Positions 1 to 4,975 are shown, counted from the first letter of the stretch. The stretch: 5,007 nt of DNA from Nitriliruptoraceae bacterium (GCA_007117945.1 SKTN01000236.1:1-5007); one strand, 5' to 3'. Made by a program: numbers and translations. The notes: a model not told the origin generated them from the sequence alone.

Positions 1-393
1 GCGCGCTACCGCTCCCACCTGCGCGCCGGCCACATCAAGGTCTTCGCGGACGTGCACGTCAAGCACGGCGCCCACGCCGTGGTCGCGGATCGCTCGCTGG
101 CCGAGCAGGCCCGCGACAACGAGTTCTTCGATGCCGACGTCCTGATCGCCACCGGCAACCGGGCCGGTGGTGCGACCGAACTGGACGAGATCACCGGGAT
201 CGCCCAGGGGTCCGAACTGCCCGTGATCGTCGGCTCCGGCGTGGACCACGACAACGCCGACTCCATCCTCGCTGCGTGTGATGGGGCCATCGTCGCGTCC
301 TCGGTCAAACACGAGGGGGCCTGGTGGAACCCGGTGGACACCGACCGTGTCCACGCCCTCGTCGAGATCGCCGACCAGGTCTGGTCCACATGA
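1..393 (+). CDS. BtpA/SgcQ-family TIM-barrel protein, C-terminal part
   Basis: The reading frame is open from base 1, so the 5' part (roughly half the family's usual length) is outside the window; 130 residues are visible. Hallmarks of the BtpA/SgcQ family are seen directly: KVFADVHVKH (residues 13-22 of the visible part), DADVLIATGNRAGG (44-57), PVIVGSGVDHDNA (74-86, a phosphate-site-like GSG turn of a TIM barrel), and DGAIVASSVKHEGAWWNPVD (94-113). The family is named for BtpA, linked to photosystem I accumulation in cyanobacteria, and SgcQ of an enterobacterial sugar cluster; its biochemical reaction is not something I can state. The protein is expected to be soluble. Its stop overlaps the kinase start by ATGA (390-393), which implies one operon with translational coupling and points to a role beside a sugar or nucleoside kinase rather than in photosynthesis. 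Family assignment is firm; function is inferred. Confidence 0.9.
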   Translation, partial: ARYRSHLRAGHIKVFADVHVKHGAHAVVADRSLAEQARDNEFFDADVLIATGNRAGGATELDEITGIAQGSELPVIVGSGVDHDNADSILAACDGAIVASSVKHEGAWWNPVDTDRVHALVEIADQVWST

Positions 394-1340
394 GTGGCCG
401 GGTGCTCAGCGCCGGGTACGTCACCCTGGATGTCACCTGCCGTGTCTCCGCCTTCCCCGCCTGGGACGGACGGATCACGGCCGATGCCCTGTCGCTGGCC
501 TCGGGCGGCATGGCCGCCAACGCAGCCGCCGCAGCTGCGGTCGCCGGTGCGGAGGTCCACCTCTTCGGCCAGGTCGCGGCGGGCTCCATCGGCCAGTACG
601 TGCTGTCCGAGGTCGCGGCCCACGGCGTCGACATCTCGGAGGTGGAGCGAACCAGCGGCGACGCGCCGGCGGTGTGCGTGATCCTCGTCGACGAGGCCGG
701 TCGGCGAGCCATCGTCAGCGAGCCCTTCACCCTGGACTGGACGCGGCTCGACCGGCGGCTACCCGCGCTGCTGCGGCACGAGACCCGGGCTGCCCTGCAC
801 GTCGACGGCTACCACCTCGACGGCCTCCTGGAGCGTGCACCCCTGGTCCGCGAACAGGGTGGCTGGTGCTCGGTGGACCTCGACGGCCGCACCGAACTCA
901 CCGCCGACACGATCGCACAGGTGGCTGCCCGCTGTGACGTGATCGTGGCGAACGAGGCCTCCGCCAGCCTCACCGACCGCGAGCCCGAGGTCCTCGCGCG
1001 GGACCTGGCCGCCGGTGGGGCAACCGTCGCGGTGACACTCGGCGCCGATGGTGCCCTGGTCGCGGATCGTGGGGGCGGCGTGCACGCCATCGCCACCCCC
1101 GATGTCGACGTCGTCGACACCACGGGCGCAGGCGATGTGTTCACCGGCAACCTCCTCGCTGCGCTGCTGGCGGGGGCGACACCCAGGCAGGCCGGTCACC
1201 ACGCCACGGTCGCGGCCAGCCTCGCGACCACCGCAGCCGGCGCCCGGGGACGGCTCCCCCTGCCCGCGGAACTGGCCGAGCACCACGTCACGATCGCCGC
1301 GCTGCCCCATCACTGCTCCCTACCACTGGAGGAACCATGA
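390..1340 (+). CDS. PfkB/ribokinase-family carbohydrate kinase
   Basis: This complete protein of 316 residues is within the usual 290-340 of the PfkB family (ATP-dependent phosphorylation of sugars, sugar acids or nucleosides). Visible signatures are a glycine-rich GGMAANAA near residues 39-46 (PfkB signature 1, substrate/lid region) and DTTGAGDVFTGNLLAALLAG at 243-262 (signature 2), where D249 is the expected catalytic base and GAG forms the anion hole. VTLGADGALV (215-224) precedes it, as is typical. ATG 390 is chosen because it overlaps the upstream stop (ATGA) and opens directly on the first beta strand (RVLSAGYVTLD). A longer in-frame start at 324 would add an arginine/proline-rich stretch read from inside the upstream gene. 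The RBS is weak (AGG at 377-379), consistent with coupling. The substrate cannot be read from sequence: ribose, nucleoside, tagatose-phosphate-like and KDG-like substrates all use this fold. The gene ends in a second ATGA overlap with the next gene. Confidence 0.93.
   Translation: MSGRVLSAGYVTLDVTCRVSAFPAWDGRITADALSLASGGMAANAAAAAAVAGAEVHLFGQVAAGSIGQYVLSEVAAHGVDISEVERTSGDAPAVCVILVDEAGRRAIVSEPFTLDWTRLDRRLPALLRHETRAALHVDGYHLDGLLERAPLVREQGGWCSVDLDGRTELTADTIAQVAARCDVIVANEASASLTDREPEVLARDLAAGGATVAVTLGADGALVADRGGGVHAIATPDVDVVDTTGAGDVFTGNLLAALLAGATPRQAGHHATVAASLATTAAGARGRLPLPAELAEHHVTIAALPHHCSLPLEEP
1328..1333 (+). promoter_or_regulatory. Shine-Dalgarno site of the amidotransferase-like gene
   Basis: GGAGGA ends three bases before the ATG at 1337. 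The spacing is short, but the site lies inside the end of the kinase gene and the ATG overlaps the kinase stop, so translation is probably both coupled and independently primed. It supports 1337 as the start. Confidence 0.6.
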
Positions 1341-2092
1341 CCAAGGTGCTACTCGTCGGTGAGACATGGACCACGCTCGAGACCCATGTGAAGGGCTGGG
1401 ACCAGTTCGCGGCGGCCCGGTTCGAGTCCGGCGCAGGACCGCTGCTGGACGCCCTGCGCGGTGGCGACATCGAGGTGGAGCACCTCCCCGCACACGAGGC
1501 GGTGACGGACCTGCCGTTCACCGTCGACGGTCTGGACGGTGTCGACGTCGTGATCCTGTCCGACATCGGTGCCGACACCCTCCTGCTCCACCCCGACGTG
1601 TGGGCCGGTGAGCGCCGACCGAACCGCCTGTCCGTGCTCGCCCAGTGGGTCGAGGCCGGCGGGGGGCTGGCGATGGCGGGCGGCTACCTCAGCTTCCAGG
1701 GCATCCGTGCCAGCGGGCGGTACCACGGGACCGCCATCGAGCGCGTCCTGCCCGTCACCCTGGTCCCCCACGACGACCGGGTCGAGGTACCCGAGGGCGT
1801 GGAGCCCGAGCGCACCGCCGTCGACCACCCGGTCGTCGACGGCGTGGACGACCGCTGGCCCTACCTGTTGGGCTACAACCGGCTCACGGTCCGCAACGAT
1901 GCGACGCTGCTGGCCACGGCAGCAGCCGATCCGATGCTGGCCGTGCGCAAGGTCGGAGCTGGCCGCACCCTCGCCTGGGCGTCGGATATCGGGCCGCACT
2001 GGTGTCCCGACGGGTTCGTCGCCTGGCCCGGCTACGCCCGCCTGTGGCAGCAGGCCGTCCGATGGCTGGCTGCTGCCGACCCACGCGCCTAG
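1337..2092 (+). CDS. STM3548-like protein with class I glutamine amidotransferase-like fold
   Basis: This complete protein has 251 residues. It opens with a beta strand (MTKVLLVGETW). It then has GVDVVILSDIGADTLLL (about 68-84), AQWVEAGGGLAMAGGYLSFQGI (102-123), GRYHGTAIERVLPV (127-140), and a C-terminal SDIGPHWCPDGFVAWPGYARLW (216-237). This order of motifs is what I know from the COG5426/PF07090 (former DUF1355) family of putative amidotransferase-like cytoplasmic proteins. At the nucleophile elbow, where true glutamine amidotransferases carry Cys, the sequence is AGGYLSF without Cys; the only cysteine is C223 in HWCP. So glutamine hydrolysis is unlikely, and a binding, hydrolase-like or structural role is more probable. 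It is translationally coupled to the PfkB kinase, so a role in the same catabolic pathway is inferred. Its end converges on the TenA-like gene with 26 bases between stops. Confidence 0.85.
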   Translation: MTKVLLVGETWTTLETHVKGWDQFAAARFESGAGPLLDALRGGDIEVEHLPAHEAVTDLPFTVDGLDGVDVVILSDIGADTLLLHPDVWAGERRPNRLSVLAQWVEAGGGLAMAGGYLSFQGIRASGRYHGTAIERVLPVTLVPHDDRVEVPEGVEPERTAVDHPVVDGVDDRWPYLLGYNRLTVRNDATLLATAAADPMLAVRKVGAGRTLAWASDIGPHWCPDGFVAWPGYARLWQQAVRWLAAADPRA

Positions 2093-2109
2093 CCCACGAA
2101 CGGCAGCAG
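2070..2109. terminator. inverted repeat at the convergent gene junction, possible bidirectional terminator
   Basis: CTGCTGCCG (2070-2078) pairs perfectly with CGGCAGCAG (2101-2109) around a 22-base loop that contains the stop codon of the + strand gene. The 3' arm lies in the gap before the stop of the - strand gene. Position between convergent genes fits a shared terminator. There is no T-run on either strand and the loop is long, so this is a weak call. Confidence 0.3.
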
Positions 2110-2118
2110 ACCGCGGCG

Positions 2119-2790
2119 TCAGTCGCTCGCGGGCTCGGGGACGTACGCCGCCTCGTGGAACGGGATCTCCGCATCGACGGTCCCGATGTAGGCCGCCAGG
2201 CACCGTGCGGCGGTCTCCTCCTCCGCCTGCGCGAGCCCGTCATCGAGCTGGGCGCGCAACCAGTCCACGTGGGCGAGGAACGAGCTGCCGGCGTGCAGCT
2301 CGATCCACTGCTGCAGCACCTCGTCGCGCGCTGTCGGCCGCCGGACCGCAGCGTTGCACCAGGTCGCGTACAGCCACTCCGCGCCCAGCGAGCCCGCCAG
2401 CAGGGGCAGGTACTCGCCTCCAGCGGCGAGTCCGAGCACGTGGTCGTGCAGGGGGCGCGCCAGCGGCGGTACCGGATCGTCCGGTCCGGGCAGCCTCAGG
2501 CCCAGGCCGCCGGCGATGCCGTGGAAGTAGTCGTACTGCTCGAACACCAGGTGTGACAGCGCCGTGGCCAGGTCGCGACGTCGTTCGAAGGAGGGAGCCA
2601 CGTGCACGGTCCGCCCGAGCGCCCGCGCCGCGGTGTCCACGAAGGCGTACTCGATCCGCAGGTACCGATGGAAGACCTCGGGCGCCAGGGTCCCGTCGGT
2701 CGCCTCGGTGAAGAAGCGGTGGCCGAGGGCGGCATCGAGGTGGTCCTGCGCGTCCGCGATCAGCTGGTCCGTTGGACGCGGCTTCGACAT
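2119..2790 (-). CDS. TenA/thiaminase-II-like heme-oxygenase-fold protein with atypical active site
   Basis: This all-helical protein of 223 residues has the usual TenA length (about 215-240). Seen in order: HRFFTEATDGTLAPEVFHRYLRIEYAFVDTAARALG (24-59, matching the TenA pattern 'F...dGtL....F..Yl.qDy.f'), LAGSLGAEWLYATW (131-144), WIELHAGSSFLAHVDWLRAQLD (162-183) and YIGTVDAEIPFHEAAY (201-216). Classical TenA hydrolyses aminopyrimidines for thiamine salvage using an Asp, Cys, Tyr and Glu. By my hand alignment the Asp position is E47, the Cys position A137 and the Tyr position H166; only the late Glu (E208) remains. It may be a Cys-independent TenA_E-like salvage enzyme or a different member of the TenA/PqqC superfamily. 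No thiamine gene or TPP-riboswitch motif is nearby. ATG 2790 is chosen over an in-frame TTG at 2796 because the SD sits 8 bases before the ATG but only 2 before the TTG. It lies downstream of dps on the same strand, but a 130-base gap with hairpins suggests separate expression. Confidence 0.82.
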   Translation of the reverse strand: MSKPRPTDQLIADAQDHLDAALGHRFFTEATDGTLAPEVFHRYLRIEYAFVDTAARALGRTVHVAPSFERRRDLATALSHLVFEQYDYFHGIAGGLGLRLPGPDDPVPPLARPLHDHVLGLAAGGEYLPLLAGSLGAEWLYATWCNAAVRRPTARDEVLQQWIELHAGSSFLAHVDWLRAQLDDGLAQAEEETAARCLAAYIGTVDAEIPFHEAAYVPEPASD

Positions 2791-2798
2791 CCACAAGG

Positions 2799-2804
2799 CT
2801 CCCT
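2799..2804 (-). promoter_or_regulatory. Shine-Dalgarno site of the TenA-like gene
   Basis: On the minus strand AGGGAG occurs 8 bases before the ATG whose first base is 2790. The in-frame TTG at 2796 would have only a 2-base spacer, so this site decides the start in favour of the ATG. Confidence 0.6.
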
Positions 2805-2857
2805 GGGCTGCTCCTGCGCCGAGTCTAGAGCGCTCCTCGGCGCCCTACCGCGACGAC

Positions 2858-2889
2858 GCCGCGGTGACCGGGAGACGGTCGACCGCGGC
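2858..2889 (-). terminator. 13-bp GC-rich hairpin between dps and the TenA-like gene
   Basis: GCCGCGGTGACCG (2858-2870) and CGGTCGACCGCGGC (2876-2889) pair over 13 base pairs with one bulged G (2881) and a five-base GGAGA loop (all given on the + strand). It begins about 30 bases past the dps stop in the dps reading direction. This fits a dps terminator or a 3'-end protecting structure. No U-tract follows it, so intrinsic termination in the classical form is not supported. Confidence 0.5.
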
Positions 2890-2894
2890 GTTGC

Positions 2895-2909
2895 GGGCCT
2901 CGGGGGCCC
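2895..2909 (-). terminator. second small hairpin just after dps
   Basis: GGGCC (2895-2899) pairs with GGCCC (2905-2909) around a five-base loop, 11 bases past the dps stop. It is short but all G/C and lies immediately before the larger 13-bp hairpin, so the two may act together at the dps 3' end. The rest of the 130-base gap (2791-2920) holds only the SD of the downstream gene and a weak -10-like TAGACT (minus strand, 2827-2822) without a convincing -35. Confidence 0.3.
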
Positions 2910-2920
2910 CGCGGGTCAGC

Positions 2921-3442
2921 TCACGCTTCCTGCGCGGAGAACATCCACAGCTGCATCTCGAGGCCGTTGAGGATCCCGATCAGCAGGTCCTCGCTGGCCA
3001 GGTCGATGTCGCCGAGCCCCTCGAGCCGCTGACGCGTCGCCCGTGCCACCGCTTCGATCCGGTCCGACATCGCGGTGACGACCTCGTCCTGGTGGACCCA
3101 GGAGGCCGGCGCCGGGTCCGCCGGGGAGTCGCCCGCGACCCGCTGTACGCGGCCGTCGGGAGCCACACCGAGGGAGGTCAACCGCTCCGCCACCTCGTCG
3201 GACCACATCCGGTACTGGTCGGTGACCTCGTCGAGGTGCTCGTGGAGGGACTTGAAGCGCGTGCCGACGATGTTCCAGTGCAGCTGCTTCGAGGTCAGCG
3301 AGAGGTCGACGAGGTCGACCAGCAGCGGCTGGAGGCGCTCACGGACCGCCTCCTGGGCGGCAGCATCGAGGGTGGAACGCACGGCCTCGGCGGGCGACTT
3401 CGGCGTCGAGCTGCTGGAACGGTGGGCCTCGGTGGTGGACAT
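2921..3442 (-). CDS. dps: Dps-family DNA-binding mini-ferritin
   Basis: This complete protein has 173 residues (Dps proteins are usually 150-190). The family forms a hollow dodecamer that oxidises Fe(II), preferably with hydrogen peroxide, stores iron and, in many members, coats DNA in stress or stationary phase. The diagnostic block LTSKQLHWNIVGTRFKSLHEHLDEV with SDEVAERLTSLG spans residues 49-92. Its ferroxidase ligands H55, H67, D82 and E86 have spacings 12, 15 and 4, matching the His-His-Asp-Glu set of Listeria-type Dps exactly. The C-terminal helix EDLLIGILNGLEMQLWMFSAQ (151-171) is also typical. The N-terminal tail of about 25 residues is Ser/Thr-rich with only H7, R8, K15 and R22 as basic residues, so strong DNA binding through this tail is uncertain. 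The start is set by a perfect AGGAGGT six bases upstream. It is transcribed divergently from the acetyltransferase fusion gene, behind a long repeat-rich leader/control region. Confidence 0.95.
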   Translation of the reverse strand: MSTTEAHRSSSSTPKSPAEAVRSTLDAAAQEAVRERLQPLLVDLVDLSLTSKQLHWNIVGTRFKSLHEHLDEVTDQYRMWSDEVAERLTSLGVAPDGRVQRVAGDSPADPAPASWVHQDEVVTAMSDRIEAVARATRQRLEGLGDIDLASEDLLIGILNGLEMQLWMFSAQEA

Positions 3443-3448
3443 GCGGTG

Positions 3449-3455
3449 ACCTCCT
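3449..3455 (-). promoter_or_regulatory. Shine-Dalgarno site of dps
   Basis: On the minus strand AGGAGGT lies six bases before the ATG at 3442-3440. It is a full-consensus site at ideal spacing. It rules out the much longer upstream in-frame reading (to about 3823), whose extra residues are low-complexity Pro/Arg-rich translation of the control region. Confidence 0.85.
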
Positions 3456-3469
3456 GGGTGTTCGGGGGC

Positions 3470-3513
3470 CCGCGGGGGTGCCGCGGGGACGTTGCGGGGA
3501 CGTTGCGGGGGCC
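3470..3513. repeat. four tandem 11-bp repeats in the dps leader
   Basis: Four consecutive 11-base units read CCGCGGGGGTG, CCGCGGGGACG, TTGCGGGGACG and TTGCGGGGGCC, all sharing GCGGGG at positions 3-8. Units 2 and 3 differ at two bases. The period is close to one DNA helical turn. The array ends 27 bases before the dps ATG, so it is either in the mRNA leader (as C-rich repeats) or a cluster of in-phase protein sites. Confidence 0.7.
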
Positions 3514-3588
3514 GCGGGCGGCGCGCCGGGTGGCGCGTCAGGGGCGACGGGGTGGTCTGCACAGGGTTCGGGTGGTGCGGGGCGCTGG

Positions 3589-3690
3589 GTTGCGCGAACC
3601 GCGGTGTCGCTGGTTGGGTGCGGCGTCGACCACCTCGGTGTGGCCCCTGCCGTGCAGCGTCGACCACCTCGGTGTCGCGGGTGCGGTGCG
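3589..3690. repeat. three decaying 34-bp direct repeats upstream of dps
   Basis: Units run 3589-3622, 3623-3656 and 3657-3690. Units 2 and 3 share an identical 19-base block GCGTCGACCACCTCGGTGT and about 28 of 34 positions; unit 1 matches unit 3 at about 24 of 34, including CGGTGTCGC at the same phase. Each of units 2 and 3 contains the small palindrome CACC-TC-GGTG (3631-3640 and 3665-3674). A following fourth unit is not recognisable. The array lies 147-248 bases upstream of the dps start and 126-228 bases upstream of the divergent gene. Confidence 0.75.
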
Positions 3691-3752
3691 GACCGCGTGC
3701 AACCCCGCGGCGCGGTGCGCGCGACCATCGGCGCTCGGCCGCCACCTCCCCT

Positions 3753-3781
3753 ACCGTACTCACGCTGGCCCACCATGCCAG
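3753..3781 (-). promoter_or_regulatory. possible promoter reading toward dps
   Basis: On the minus strand CTGGCA (3781-3776; four of six matches to TTGACA) is followed after exactly 17 bases by TACGGT (3758-3753; TAnnnT type). It would give dps a leader of about 300 bases containing both repeat arrays. The same heptamer reads TACCGTA on the + strand and could be a -10 for the GNAT gene, but no -35-like hexamer is seen for that direction. In GC-rich DNA such matches are weak evidence. Confidence 0.22.
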
Positions 3782-3804
3782 GGCCACGCGGACGGATCTG
3801 CGCC

Positions 3805-3809
3805 AGGAG
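3805..3809 (+). promoter_or_regulatory. Shine-Dalgarno site deciding the GTG start of the GNAT fusion gene
   Basis: AGGAG lies seven bases before GTG 3817. The upstream in-frame ATG at 3775 has no comparable site and would add 14 residues with no family similarity. Confidence 0.65.
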
Positions 3810-3816
3810 CAGCCAG

Positions 3817-4866
3817 GTGCCACACATCCCCCTCGACGGGACCCAGCTACGTGCGGCGCGCGATGACGACGCCGACGGGCTGGCGACGCTGATCAGCGCC
3901 TCCTACGACGAGCACCCCGGCTGCGTCCTCGACCTGCCCGGGGTGGACGCCGATCTCACCGCACCGGCGACGACCGCTGCCACCGTCGGCGGGCGCTGGT
4001 GGGTGCTGGAGCGTGACGGGATCCTGGTCGGCTCGATCGGCACCGGGCCCGTGGAGCCGACGGGCGCCCTGGAGCTCACGCGCTGCTACCTCGCCGCGGA
4101 CTTTCGCGGTCGCGGGTTGGCGACCCGGCTGATCACCCGCGTGGAGACCCACGCCGCTGCGCTCGGTGCCCGGCAGGTCACGCTGTGGAGCGACAGCCGC
4201 TTCGTCGACGCCCACCACCGGTACACGAACCTGGGCTACCGCGACACCGGCGAGCGCCGGCAGCTCCACGACCCCTCCGACACCACCGAGCACCGGTTCG
4301 TCAAGGACCTCGAGGTCGACGAGGGCCCGCCACCCGTGCGGTGGGAGGGCCCCTTCGGCACCGACGAGGTGGTGGCCCGCCCGCTGCCTGACGGCTCCGT
4401 GCTGCGCGGCGGTGTGGGCACCACGCGCTACAGCATCGAGGTGGACCACGCCTGGCGGCCCCGCTGCGTCACCCTCGACCGGGACGGCCAGCGCACCCGT
4501 TTCAGCTCCGACGGCGAGGGCCGGTGGTGGCGCGACGGCCGCCCCGACGACGAGGTGGCGGGCTGCACCGACATCGGCCTGGAGGTCACCCCCGCGGCTG
4601 TCCAGGTGGCGGTGCGCCGGCTCGGTCTCGGCACCGGCGAGTCGGGTACCTCGCGCCTGGCGCTGGTGTCCCATCCCGACGCGAAGCTGCACGCCATGGA
4701 GGTGCGCTACGACCGGGCGGGCGTGCACAGCTACCGCCAGTACCTGGGCGGTGAGGTCCACATCGTCGAGGTGGACAACTTCGGCCTCCCCGTGCAGTTC
4801 GGTGACCTGTGGCGGCGGGTGGAGCTCGAGGACGGGGCCGTCGAGGAGCGGCTGACCGCCAGCTGA
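3817..4866 (+). CDS. GNAT N-acetyltransferase fused to a putative glycolipid-binding (PF06475-like) domain
   Basis: The protein has 349 residues from the GTG start. Domain 1 (about 9-164) is a GNAT acyl-CoA-dependent acetyltransferase. It shows LRAARDDDADGLATLI at the N-terminus, WWVLERDGILVGSIGTGP (61-78), then LTRCYLAADFRGRGLATRLI (87-106). In this last block, R97-G98-R99-G100-L101-A102 is the motif-A pyrophosphate loop (R/Q-x-x-G-x-G/A). It ends with TLWSDSRFVDAHHRYTNLGYRDTGERRQLHDPSDTTEHRFVK (122-163). Domain 2 (about 174-336) resembles the putative glycolipid-binding family once called DUF1089: YSIEVDHAWRPRCVTL (205-220), AGCTDIGLEVTPAAVQVAVRRLGLGTGE (248-275, cf. 'GC.DIDl..TP.T...IRRL.L..G'), LHAMEVRYDRAGVHSYRQY (291-309) and VEVDNFGLPVQFGDLWRR (317-334). 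There is no signal peptide or membrane segment, so it is cytosolic. The acetyl acceptor is unknown; the fusion suggests an amphipathic or lipid-like ligand, which is inference. The GNAT call is firm, the second domain moderately so. Confidence 0.85.
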   Translation: MPHIPLDGTQLRAARDDDADGLATLISASYDEHPGCVLDLPGVDADLTAPATTAATVGGRWWVLERDGILVGSIGTGPVEPTGALELTRCYLAADFRGRGLATRLITRVETHAAALGARQVTLWSDSRFVDAHHRYTNLGYRDTGERRQLHDPSDTTEHRFVKDLEVDEGPPPVRWEGPFGTDEVVARPLPDGSVLRGGVGTTRYSIEVDHAWRPRCVTLDRDGQRTRFSSDGEGRWWRDGRPDDEVAGCTDIGLEVTPAAVQVAVRRLGLGTGESGTSRLALVSHPDAKLHAMEVRYDRAGVHSYRQYLGGEVHIVEVDNFGLPVQFGDLWRRVELEDGAVEERLTAS

Positions 4867-4870
4867 GCCA

Positions 4871-4916
4871 CCGGCTGCGCTGACCGCCGAGGGCGGCTGG
4901 TCGGCCGGCTGCGCTG
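4871..4916. repeat. 12-bp direct repeat downstream of the GNAT fusion gene
   Basis: CCGGCTGCGCTG occurs at 4871-4882 and again at 4905-4916, start-to-start distance 34 bases. The bases that follow also share CCGAG in phase (4887-4891 and 4921-4925), so this may be the remnant of a 34-bp duplication. No gene is seen in 4867-5007. Confidence 0.5.
4884..4896 (+). terminator. short hairpin after the GNAT fusion gene
   Basis: CCGCC (4884-4888) pairs with GGCGG (4892-4896) around GAG, 17 bases past the stop. Flanking GACC (4882-4885) and GGTC (4899-4902) offer an alternative, larger pairing. No T-run follows. It is the first of several hairpins in this 3' region. Confidence 0.3.
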
Positions 4917-4931
4917 GCAACCGAGCGGTCG

Positions 4932-4960
4932 GCGCCCCGGCGCGGGGAGCACCGGGGCGC
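4932..4960 (+). terminator. 9-bp GC hairpin downstream of the GNAT fusion gene
   Basis: GCGCCCCGG (4932-4940) pairs perfectly with CCGGGGCGC (4952-4960) around an 11-base loop. It begins 65 bases past the stop codon. The stem is strong, but the downstream bases are GGGTGGTGG rather than a T-tract, so it is at best a U-less terminator or 3'-end stabiliser. Confidence 0.45.
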
Positions 4961-4975
4961 GGGTGGTGGCGGTGC

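Larger units (their letters stand above)
3443..3816. other. 374-base divergent intergenic control region
   Basis: No convincing gene lies between the divergent starts of dps (3442) and the GNAT fusion gene (3817). Open frames here translate to Arg/Pro/Gly-rich sequence without recognisable motifs, as expected for GC-rich non-coding DNA. The region holds the dps SD, a four-unit 11-bp tandem repeat (3470-3513), a three-unit 34-bp repeat (3589-3690), a small GGTT-N5-AACC palindrome (3588-3600), a possible promoter (3753-3781) and the SD of the + strand gene (3805-3809). Its size is large compared with the tight packing elsewhere, suggesting regulation of one or both genes. Confidence 0.7.

Noticed and set aside
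324..389. Longer in-frame start for the PfkB kinase
   Set aside because: The added residues are an out-of-frame reading of the BtpA-like gene, Arg/Pro-rich and unlike the family. The ATGA overlap at 390 and the immediate beta-strand start fit better.
2791..2920. TPP riboswitch upstream of the TenA-like gene
   Set aside because: No CUGAGA or companion motif is visible on the minus strand, and the paired elements present do not match the TPP fold.
3589..3690. CRISPR array
   Set aside because: Repeats are contiguous and decaying, with no distinct spacer/repeat structure and no cas gene nearby.
3691..3724. Fourth 34-bp unit after the array
   Set aside because: In-phase comparison with the third unit shows no more matches than expected in such GC-rich sequence.
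3478..3816. Upstream extension of the GNAT fusion gene
   Set aside because: The extra frame covers the repeat-rich control region and has no domain similarity. GTG 3817 has a good SD and begins the GNAT fold.
3443..3816. IdeR/Fur/PerR-type operator upstream of dps
   Set aside because: These boxes are A/T-rich palindromes, and nothing resembling them is seen in this very GC-rich region.
3443..3823. N-terminal extension of Dps by about 127 residues
   Set aside because: The extension is low-complexity Pro/Arg-rich translation of non-coding DNA, and a perfect AGGAGGT sits six bases before the internal ATG.
2564..3892. Long + strand open frame of about 440 codons across the TenA-like and dps genes
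   Set aside because: It is antisense to two well-supported genes, is rich in Arg/Gly/Pro and has no motif. It is a typical GC-rich shadow frame.
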